Shown here in pieces: positions 1-5,063 of a DNA stretch of 5,212 nt; the first letter of the stretch is position 1, and the number at the start of each line of letters is the position of its first letter. The stretch comes from Clostridiaceae bacterium (GTDB taxonomy: Bacteria > Bacillota > Clostridia > Acetivibrionales > DTU013). The translations under genes and the position numbers were made by a program. Location: the NCBI GenBank assembly GCA_012799845.1, contig JAAZKL010000176.1:1-5212 (forward strand). Direction: 5' to 3'. The notes under the pieces were generated by a model that saw only the letters and a program-made list of their open reading frames with translations, made no database searches and was not told the DNA's origin.

Positions 1-1203
1 ACCGACCTTTACGCGGCAGAGAGGAAACCCGGGGATAACTTCTATGTACCCAAGCTGGCCGGCACTAATATTGAGATCCCTGTAAGGGGAGGCATACTGA
101 AAGGCCTCATGGAGTCCAGGGGCGAGGTTTCGGGAGCGATCGGCAGCTATGAAAACGGGACGCCGAACACCAGGGCGGACGTGGTGTTCTATGTCGATAC
201 GAGTACGATGAGCGCGGCTGATGCAAATGCAAGGGCTGCGGCATATGAGGCCGAACTTATGAAAAGAGGCCTGGACGTCAATATCATTATTGAGGATGCT
301 GCTTCGGCAGCCGATTTTGCGGCAACTGTACATAATACCTCCGGTCTTCGCAATGATGCGAATAAATACGCTTTCTTCATAACCAACGGTTCACTGGCGG
401 AAGACCAGATGGATGATTTGAAGGATGAGCTTGAGGCACTTGGAATGGATGCATCTGTAATAACAAGCACCCCGTCGGACTGGTCTGCGCTGACCGGCAG
501 CCTTGACGGGATGACATACAGCCTTGCCGATTTTTCAGCGGACGTTGCCGATCCTTCATTTATCTCGCTTGTAAACGGAATGGCGTATGACACCAATATG
601 GATGTTTCGGCAAATTACTCGCTGGTCGGGGATTCGCTTAATATCGTTTCAGATGTAAAAATGCGTCTCAACGCGCTTGTAAGCGTCATGCTGAGAGAAA
701 TCAACTACCTGCACAGGAGCGGTATGAATATAAAGGATCCTCCGGAAAGCGGCGGGGATCTGTTTGTAGTTATCAACCCGGCAAAGCCCCTGGAGATGGG
801 CAATATCCAGCTTAATCCCGCACTTGCGGACTTGTCGGTCATCGCGGCTTCGAAAACAGGCGAGCCGGGGGACAACGCCATAGCGCTGGAAATCGCGAAT
901 CTCAGGAACAAAGCGATGATCATGGATAAGATGGGGCTGGTCAGCCTGGATGATTATTACCAGCATATCATACTCACCATAGGAAACAACGGCTCCGATG
1001 CGGCAAGGATCGCCGAAAGCCAGAGCAGGCTGGTGGATGCCGCCGACGCGCAGCGGACGTCGATCACGGGGGTCTCCATGGATGAAGAGATGTCCAATAT
1101 GCTCAAATTCAAATTTGCTTATGACGCGGCATCAAGAGTACTGAATATAATAGATTCGATGCTGGAAACCGTAGTGAACAGACTTGGTGTGGCAGGCAGG
1201 TGA
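1..1203 (+). CDS. flgK: Flagellar hook-associated protein FlgK, copy 1 (5'-truncated by window edge)
   Basis: This is the C-terminal 400 codons of a hook-filament junction protein. The frame is open from base 1 with no stop, so the ATG at 109 is an internal Met and the true start lies upstream. The visible parts are a GGILKGLMESRG segment (bases 91-126), matching the GGELKGLLDLRD-type core of FlgK; a long alpha/beta insertion (about 172-540); a helical stretch with REINYLHRSG (about 697-726); and a canonical FlgK C-terminus with GVSMDEEM, LKFKFAYDAASRV and a final NRLGVAGR. The C-terminal helix normally pairs with the N-terminal helix in the axial core. There is no cysteine. It is followed six bases later by a second flgK, so the two are probably co-transcribed. 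The family call is secure. The N-terminal 'NTPGYSRQ' rod signature cannot be checked here, and the role of the insertion is unknown. Confidence 0.93.
   Translation, partial: TDLYAAERKPGDNFYVPKLAGTNIEIPVRGGILKGLMESRGEVSGAIGSYENGTPNTRADVVFYVDTSTMSAADANARAAAYEAELMKRGLDVNIIIEDAASAADFAATVHNTSGLRNDANKYAFFITNGSLAEDQMDDLKDELEALGMDASVITSTPSDWSALTGSLDGMTYSLADFSADVADPSFISLVNGMAYDTNMDVSANYSLVGDSLNIVSDVKMRLNALVSVMLREINYLHRSGMNIKDPPESGGDLFVVINPAKPLEMGNIQLNPALADLSVIAASKTGEPGDNAIALEIANLRNKAMIMDKMGLVSLDDYYQHIILTIGNNGSDAARIAESQSRLVDAADAQRTSITGVSMDEEMSNMLKFKFAYDAASRVLNIIDSMLETVVNRLGVAGR
172..540 (+). other. Degenerate VWA-like domain inserted in FlgK copy 1
   Basis: Between two recognisable FlgK core segments lies about 120 residues that read as alternating strands and helices. 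They are a hydrophobic strand ADVVFYVDTSTMS, an Ala-rich helix, a strand LDVNIIIED, a helix, a strand AFFITNG, an amphipathic helix, a strand DASVITS and a closing segment LTGSLDGMTYSLAD. The order and the small sequence cues match a von Willebrand factor A fold: first strand ending in D-x-S, later 'ITNG' where VWA has 'lTDG', and a final 'TGG-y'-like turn. The metal site looks impaired. DTSTM replaces the DxSxS consensus, and Asn replaces the Asp of TDG. The fold assignment is inference from pattern only. A different Rossmann-like domain is possible. Confidence 0.55.
1198..1203 (+). promoter_or_regulatory. Shine-Dalgarno site for flgK copy 2
   Basis: AGGTGA, continuing as AGGTGAT, is complementary to the 16S rRNA tail and ends six bases before the ATG at 1210. 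It overlaps the last codon and stop of the upstream flgK, which suggests translational coupling of the two copies. Confidence 0.6.
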
Positions 1204-1209
1204 TAATGT

Positions 1210-2835
1210 ATGGGTGAATCGTTTTTCGGGCTGAATGTGGCGGTGCGTGGTCTTTTTACCGCACAGCGCAACCTGGATATCGTCAATCACAACCTGAACA
1301 ATATAAATACACCGGGCTATTCCAGGCAACAGGCCATACAGGTGGCTTCAAGGCGAATGGCGCTTGCCGATGGCACCGGCATGATGGGGACAGGGTCGGA
1401 AGTCACCGGTGTAAAACGGATCCGTGATGAATACCTGGATTTCAAGTATTGGAGTGAGAACCTTTCATATGGCGAATGGAGCATAAAAAGGAATGTCCTC
1501 GAGGACCTGGAAGTCATGTTCAACGAACCATCTGAAAGCGGGTTTACCAGGATCATGAGCGATTTCTTCGACTCGCTGCAGGAACTGGCAAAGGATCCGA
1601 GCAGCGCCGCCGTAAGGTCGCTTGTGAAACAGCGCGGCGTTACGCTGACCAGGTTTTTCAACAACCTGGCAACGAACCTTGAAGAGCTGCAATATGATAT
1701 AAACTACAGGATACAGACGAAGGTGGAGGAGATCAATTCGCTGGCTGTACAGATACAGCAACTGAACAGGCAGATATACATAACCGAACTGAGCGGCAAT
1801 ACGGCCAATGACATGAGAGACCAGCGTACCGTCCTCGTGGACAGGCTTTCGAAGATCATCAACATAGAAGCCTACGAAGTTGTCGCGGGGTACACGCCAG
1901 ATGGAAGGGAGGACAAGCATTTTGTCATCACCATCAGCGGCAAAGCTCTTGTAGACCACTTTACCATCAGCAAGCTGGCGCTGGAGCAGAGGCCTGCCGA
2001 TAAAAAGGTCAATAGGGAGGACATCCCCAATCTCTACGAAGTAAAGTGGGCCGACGGCAACAAACTCAACGTAAAAGGCGGAGAACTGAGGGGTTACCTG
2101 GATGTCCGCGACGGCAACGAAGGCGACGTGAATCATGACAACGAGCTGGTTTCTCCTAACTACAAGGGAATACCCTACTATTTGAAAAAGCTGAATGAAT
2201 TCGTGCAGACCTTTGCCCGTGCTTTCAATGAAGGATATATCGACCTGGATGGCGACAGGGCTTTCGACGCCGATGAGTTCGGCACGGGCCACTCGTCGGG
2301 ATATGGTTATGGCTCGGACATAAACGGCATCCGCTTCTTTACAATGACCGGCGAAAGCAGACTGCCGCTGTCGACCGCCGATTTTCTTGACGGAGCGGCC
2401 GTTCCGGCGGAAATATATGACGCGTATGAAAAAATCACAGCAAAGAATTTTACTGTCAGTGCCGATATACTTGATGACTACAATCTGATCGCCGCGTCGG
2501 ATGCGCCCGGAGAAGCCGGAAACATCGATGTGCTGAACGCACTGCTCGACCTCAGGAGGAACATGGACATGTTTTCGGAGGGAGCTCCGGAGGACTTTAT
2601 GAAGTCCCTTGTGGCAACATTGGGCATAGATTCCCAGGAGGCCGGCAATTACAGCGACAACCAGCAGATCGTCGTCAACCAGATCGTGAACAGGAGGCTT
2701 TCCGATTCCGGCGTCTCCATCGACGAGGAGATGGCAAACCTGGTGAAATTCCAGCACGCGTATAATGCTGCGGCCAGGATGATACAGACGATCTCTGAGA
2801 TATATGAAACACTGATCAATAAACTGTTCGTTTAG
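1210..2835 (+). CDS. flgK: Flagellar hook-associated protein FlgK, copy 2 (complete)
   Basis: A complete 541-residue hook-filament junction protein, exported through the flagellar type III system and assembled between hook and FlgL. Residues 1-40 carry the rod/hook N-terminal signature, including VNHNLNNINTPGYSRQ. Residues of about 100-240 form the helical D1 region (SFFDSLQELAKDPSS-like segment, then long helices). GGELRGYLDVRDG (about 290-302) and IPYYLKKLNEF (321-331) are the FlgK core. An acidic loop at 345-356 fits an EF-hand pattern and is followed by a Gly/Tyr-rich stretch and NGIRFFTMTGE. The C-terminal FlgK domain (501-541) has GVSIDEEMANLVKFQHAYNAAARM. The length is ordinary for FlgK and there is no cysteine. 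The ATG at 1210 has a suitable SD and gives the canonical N-terminus. It is clearly a separate gene from copy 1, since each copy has its own intact C-terminal domain. Confidence 0.96.
   Translation: MGESFFGLNVAVRGLFTAQRNLDIVNHNLNNINTPGYSRQQAIQVASRRMALADGTGMMGTGSEVTGVKRIRDEYLDFKYWSENLSYGEWSIKRNVLEDLEVMFNEPSESGFTRIMSDFFDSLQELAKDPSSAAVRSLVKQRGVTLTRFFNNLATNLEELQYDINYRIQTKVEEINSLAVQIQQLNRQIYITELSGNTANDMRDQRTVLVDRLSKIINIEAYEVVAGYTPDGREDKHFVITISGKALVDHFTISKLALEQRPADKKVNREDIPNLYEVKWADGNKLNVKGGELRGYLDVRDGNEGDVNHDNELVSPNYKGIPYYLKKLNEFVQTFARAFNEGYIDLDGDRAFDADEFGTGHSSGYGYGSDINGIRFFTMTGESRLPLSTADFLDGAAVPAEIYDAYEKITAKNFTVSADILDDYNLIAASDAPGEAGNIDVLNALLDLRRNMDMFSEGAPEDFMKSLVATLGIDSQEAGNYSDNQQIVVNQIVNRRLSDSGVSIDEEMANLVKFQHAYNAAARMIQTISEIYETLINKLFV
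2242..2277 (+). other. EF-hand-like acidic loop in FlgK copy 2 (residues 345-356)
   Basis: The twelve residues DLDGDRAFDADE place Asp at loop positions 1, 3, 5 and 9 and Glu at position 12, the calcium ligand positions of a canonical EF-hand loop. A hydrophobic Phe sits at position 8. Position 6, normally Gly, is Arg. The loop lies in the surface-exposed middle part of FlgK, just after the IPYYLKKLNEF helix. Calcium binding is inferred from the pattern and is not demonstrated. Confidence 0.5.
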
Positions 2836-2847
2836 GCGTGTATGATA

Positions 2848-2874
2848 GTCAGCGGAAGCGCTGACCGGTTTTTT
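2848..2874 (+). terminator. Terminator-like hairpin between flgK copy 2 and flgL
   Basis: GTCAGCG (2848-2854) and CGCTGAC (2859-2865) form a perfect 7-bp stem around a GAAG tetraloop. After three bases (CGG) comes a run of six T residues (2869-2874). This is the layout of a short intrinsic terminator acting on the plus strand. The three-base offset of the T run and the short stem make it weak. As it sits inside an apparent operon, partial termination (attenuation) of flgL and downstream genes is more likely than full termination. Activity is inferred. Confidence 0.45.
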
Positions 2875-2899
2875 ACAGGCTGAATCGTGTGATGAGTAC

Positions 2900-2905
2900 A
2901 GGAGG
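2900..2905 (+). promoter_or_regulatory. Shine-Dalgarno site for flgL
   Basis: A strong AGGAGG (continuing as AGGAGGT) lies eight bases before the ATG at 2914. It fixes the flgL start and implies efficient independent initiation despite the 78-base gap after flgK. Confidence 0.8.
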
Positions 2906-2913
2906 TCCATATC

Positions 2914-3828
2914 ATGCGGATAACCAATAACATGTTGATCAACAATATGATCAAGTATATCGGGAATAACCTGACAAGGATGGACAAGTTCCAGGCACAG
3001 CTTGCCACCGGCAAAAAAATACAGGTACCCTCTGATGATCCTGTCGTTGCCGCAAGGGCTCTGAAGCTCCGCACTGACGTGGCGGAAATACAGCAGTACC
3101 AGAGAAACCTGAAGGACGCCCGGTCATGGCTGGAGATAACCGAGTCGGCGCTGAGCGATATGGGCGACATATTCCAGAGGGTCAGGGAACTCATCGTAGG
3201 CAGTGACGCCATCGAGAGCCCGGAGGATCTGCAGGCTACGAGAAACGAGATCGAACAGCTCAGGACCCAACTGATCAACCTTGGAAACTCGGCATATGCG
3301 GGACGCTATATTTTTACAGGTTTCAAGACAGATCAGAAGCTTCTTGATGAAAACGGCAACTTCCTTGTGGATGTGAGCAATACAGAGCAGATATTCTACC
3401 AGATCGGGTTGGCGGACAGCATCAACATAAACGTTCTGGGCGGCGACATGTTCAATGGCGGCGCTGATATCACGCCTGGAGACATCGGCAATCCGGGAAA
3501 ACTTATACAGGATATGAACGACCTCCTACAGGCGTTCGAAGATGCTAACTACAGCGATATCAGCAGCATGGCGCAGCGTTTTTCGGACAACCTTGACAAT
3601 GTGCTCAGGCTCAGGGCGGATGTCGGCGCCAGGATAAACAGGCTGGATCTGACGGAGAACAGGATGCTGAATGACGTCACCAACTTTACAAGGCTTATGA
3701 GCGAGAATGAAAATGTGGACATGACCGAGACGATAATGAACCTGAAAAACGAGGAAAACGTATACAGGGCATCGCTTGCAGGAGGGGCCAGGATAATCAT
3801 GCCGTCGCTGGTAGACTTCCTGAGGTGA
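2914..3828 (+). CDS. flgL: Flagellar hook-associated protein FlgL
   Basis: A complete 304-residue flagellin-family junction protein that sits on FlgK and forms the base on which the filament grows. The N-terminus MRITNNM with the following helix, and SDDPVVAARALKLRTD (residues 40-55), are the conserved flagellin-like D0/D1 start. GRYIFTGF (130-137) is a typical FlgL motif in mid-protein. The C-terminal helix from about 265 (NVDMTETIMNLKNEENVYRA, then a terminal SLVDFLR) mirrors flagellin C-termini. The length is normal and there is no cysteine. FlgL is distinguished from flagellin by the RYIFTGF segment, by the flgK neighbour and by the absence of a long variable region. The start is supported by AGGAGG eight bases upstream. 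Confidence in the identity is high. Confidence 0.96.
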   Translation: MRITNNMLINNMIKYIGNNLTRMDKFQAQLATGKKIQVPSDDPVVAARALKLRTDVAEIQQYQRNLKDARSWLEITESALSDMGDIFQRVRELIVGSDAIESPEDLQATRNEIEQLRTQLINLGNSAYAGRYIFTGFKTDQKLLDENGNFLVDVSNTEQIFYQIGLADSININVLGGDMFNGGADITPGDIGNPGKLIQDMNDLLQAFEDANYSDISSMAQRFSDNLDNVLRLRADVGARINRLDLTENRMLNDVTNFTRLMSENENVDMTETIMNLKNEENVYRASLAGGARIIMPSLVDFLR

Positions 3829-3966
3829 CGGAATGGCGGGTTTCGCCATAATCAGCGGCATCTCGGTACGATCTATGGATAAGTGATCGATGTATGACGG
3901 CTTGATAACTTTGGCACACCATGAAATCGGTTCATGGATGAAAGGACAACCACGGACGGTGATCTT
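3829..3966 (+). promoter_or_regulatory. GGA-rich, hairpin-containing leader between flgL and the DUF6470 gene
   Basis: This 138-base gap has no convincing gene. It holds three inverted repeats: ATGGCG/CGCCAT (3833-3838 with 3844-3849), CGATC/GATCG (3869-3873 with 3885-3889), and CCATGAA/TTCATGG (3919-3925 with 3931-3937). Five ANGGA motifs start at 3828, 3875, 3934, 3942 and 3952. The second lies in the loop of the CGATC hairpin and the last three lie just before the SD. CsrA-family proteins bind GGA in such contexts, and csrA lies downstream in the same operon. I therefore infer a possible post-transcriptional control region. No good sigma-factor promoter and no T run were seen. Confidence 0.35.
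3958..3964 (+). promoter_or_regulatory. Shine-Dalgarno site deciding the DUF6470 start
   Basis: GGTGATC matches the 3' half of the full anti-SD complement (AAGGAGGTGATC). Counted from the aligned GG, the spacing to the ATG at 3967 is about seven bases, which favours that codon. The in-frame upstream ATG at 3934 has no comparable site and lies inside a 7-bp inverted repeat. Confidence 0.55.
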
Positions 3967-4542
3967 ATGGGACTGGAAATCAACAGTGTCCCGGTAAAAC
4001 TGAATATACAGACCACGCCGTCCCGCCTTGACATCCGGACCCGGAAGGCAAAGCTGGAGTTCCGCACCGAGCGGGCAAAGGTCAATGTGCGGACGGAATT
4101 GCCACGGGTCGTGATCGACCAGTACGAATGCTTTAAGTCAATGGGGCTGATGAAGCCCGTCGATCTGACCGGGTACGAAGGGCAGTGGGCGATGCAGCAG
4201 GCACTGAAATACGCCGCAAAGATTTCAGGGGACGGGGACAGCATTGCTGCGGTCGAGAATCCCCAGGATCCCATGCCGGATATCGTTGAGCGGGATGCAT
4301 GGCCGGTGCGTGAATTCGTACTGGACTACATACCAAAAGCAAGACCGAAAATTACCGTGACCGGCGGTGTGCAGATCGATCCCGAAGGTGTTTCGCAGTC
4401 AGCGTCCAACGGAGTGCAGGCTTCATATACCCCGCCGGACATCCGCATGAATTACAGCCCGGCGCAGGTGCGGATCAGCGTTGCACAGTATCCTTCGATC
4501 AGCATGAGGTATGTGTCGAACAGATTTGATAAGTTCGTCTGA
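3967..4542 (+). CDS. DUF6470 (YviE-like) flagellar-operon protein
   Basis: A 191-residue protein of the YviE/DUF6470 type, found between flgL and fliW in many Firmicutes. Its biochemical role is not established to my knowledge. The N-terminus (residues 11-51) is a run of nine-residue units with the pattern [K/R][L/V]x[I/F/V][R/Q]T, which suggests short antiparallel beta strands. The middle (about 56-105) is helical, with GQWAMQQALKYAAKISGDGD and an AAVENP segment resembling the family's 'G..lA.IE.g' motif. The C-terminus returns to strand-like repeats (DIRMNYSPAQVRISV, SISMRYV). There is no signal peptide or membrane segment and there is a single Cys. I chose the ATG at 3967 because of its SD and because the family tends to begin directly with the strand repeats. 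An in-frame ATG at 3934 would add 11 residues. Family call good, function unknown. Confidence 0.85.
   Translation: MGLEINSVPVKLNIQTTPSRLDIRTRKAKLEFRTERAKVNVRTELPRVVIDQYECFKSMGLMKPVDLTGYEGQWAMQQALKYAAKISGDGDSIAAVENPQDPMPDIVERDAWPVREFVLDYIPKARPKITVTGGVQIDPEGVSQSASNGVQASYTPPDIRMNYSPAQVRISVAQYPSISMRYVSNRFDKFV
3997..4119 (+). repeat. Nine-residue (27-base) degenerate tandem repeat in the DUF6470 gene
   Basis: Units begin at 3997, 4024, 4051 and 4078, with a partial unit at 4105. They encode KLNIQTTPS, RLDIRTRKA, KLEFRTERA, KVNVRTELP and RVVID. The repeat is clear in protein but diverged in DNA, so it is an old repeat held by selection on structure rather than a recent slippage product. Alternating hydrophobic and charged positions suggest a beta hairpin or small sheet with one basic face. 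Confidence 0.7.
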
Positions 4543-4553
4543 CAATATATAAT
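4526..4553 (+). promoter_or_regulatory. Candidate sigma-A-type promoter overlapping the DUF6470 3' end
   Basis: TTGATA (4526-4531, five of six to TTGACA), a 16-base spacer and TATAAT (4548-4553, six of six) make a good consensus match just before fliW. The problem is position. Transcription would begin near 4560, downstream of the fliW SD at 4554-4558, leaving a five- or six-base leader. Such a transcript might serve csrA better than fliW. It may equally be a chance AT-rich match. Confidence 0.3.
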
Positions 4554-4558
4554 GGAGG
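4554..4558 (+). promoter_or_regulatory. Shine-Dalgarno site for fliW
   Basis: GGAGG lies seven bases before the ATG at 4566, fixing that start. It overlaps an ATGGA (4552-4556), which fits the ANGGA core of CsrA sites, but purine-rich SD sequences match this core easily. Confidence 0.75.
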
Positions 4559-4565
4559 AATCAAA

Positions 4566-5063
4566 ATGATACTAAAGACCAGGTATTTCGGAGATCTCGA
4601 AATAAGTGAAGATTCTGTCATCCAGTTCAAACACGGTATACCGGGCTTTGAAAAAGTGAGAAGATTCGTATTGATAGACAGCGATGTGGAGGACTCTCCC
4701 TTCAAATGGATACAGGGCGTGGATGAACCAAAGCCTGCTTTCGTCATAGTCGATCCGTTTGTCATCAGCAAGGATTATGAGATCAAACTCAGCGATGAGT
4801 TTCTTGATGAACTTGAAATCAAGTCTCCGACTGATGTTTCGGTATTTTGCATAGTAGTAGTGCCGGAGGATATCAGCAAGATGACCGTGAACCTGCAGGC
4901 ACCGCTTATTATCAATAATGTAAACCGCAAGGGCAGGCAGCTTATCCTTGACACGGACAGATACGGTGTGCGACACAATATACTGGAAGAACTCCGGAGA
5001 CAGGAGGACAAAAACAATGCTGGTGCTGACAAGGAAAAAGGATCAGTCCATAATCATAAATGA
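4566..5063 (+). CDS. fliW: Flagellar assembly factor FliW (CsrA antagonist)
   Basis: A complete 165-residue cytoplasmic FliW. In B. subtilis, FliW binds CsrA allosterically and relieves its repression of flagellin (hag) translation, while free flagellin sequesters FliW. Family features are the N-terminal TRYFGDLEI strand, the hallmark HGIPGFE (residues 23-29) and FVLID strand, a PAFVIVDPF segment (57-65), and NLQAPLIINN (109-118) followed by GRQLILDTDRYGVRH. The C-terminal tail after about residue 145 is hydrophilic (QEDKNN, DKEKGS, HNHK) and beyond the conserved fold. Residues 151-165 are encoded in the overlap with csrA, so the tail's sequence is constrained by both frames. The SD and the start are clear. 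It is the usual partner of the following csrA. Confidence 0.96.
   Translation: MILKTRYFGDLEISEDSVIQFKHGIPGFEKVRRFVLIDSDVEDSPFKWIQGVDEPKPAFVIVDPFVISKDYEIKLSDEFLDELEIKSPTDVSVFCIVVVPEDISKMTVNLQAPLIINNVNRKGRQLILDTDRYGVRHNILEELRRQEDKNNAGADKEKGSVHNHK
5002..5007 (+). promoter_or_regulatory. Shine-Dalgarno site for csrA, inside fliW
   Basis: AGGAGG lies nine bases before the ATG at 5017 and is embedded in the fliW coding frame. Ribosomes translating fliW must pass over it, which implies translational coupling of the antagonist and its target. Confidence 0.75.

Noticed and set aside
1..2835. The two flgK segments as one gene split by a frameshift
   Set aside because: The first segment ends in a full FlgK C-terminal domain and the second starts with a full N-terminal NTPGYSRQ region and its own SD. 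They are two genes.
1465..2910. A 481-codon open frame on the minus strand opposite flgK copy 2
   Set aside because: It lies fully antisense to a clear FlgK and resembles no family I recognise. It is rich in His, Arg and Val as expected of a mirrored GC-biased gene. Long antisense frames are common opposite such codon use.
2900..2910. CsrA site at the flgL SD (GTACAGGAGGT)
   Set aside because: It is close to the CsrA consensus but one base short between ACA and GGA, and the match is mostly the SD itself, so it carries little information.
3833..3849. ATGGCG/CGCCAT hairpin directly after flgL as a terminator
   Set aside because: The stem is only 6 bp and no T run follows (AATCAGCG), so it is kept only as part of the leader description.
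3911..3926. TTGGCAC resembling the -24 element of a sigma-54 promoter
   Set aside because: The required GC of the -12 element is absent at the proper distance: bases 3925-3926 are AA. Only half the motif is present.
3934..3966. Longer start of the DUF6470 gene at ATG 3934
   Set aside because: It has no SD, lies within an inverted repeat, and adds an acidic, Thr-rich extension (MDERTTTDGDL) unlike the strand repeats. The ATG at 3967 has a well-placed GGTGATC.
4990..5063. Programmed frameshift joining fliW and csrA
   Set aside because: csrA has its own strong SD and ATG with a standard N-terminus. No slippery sequence or need for a fusion is seen; simple overlap explains the layout.
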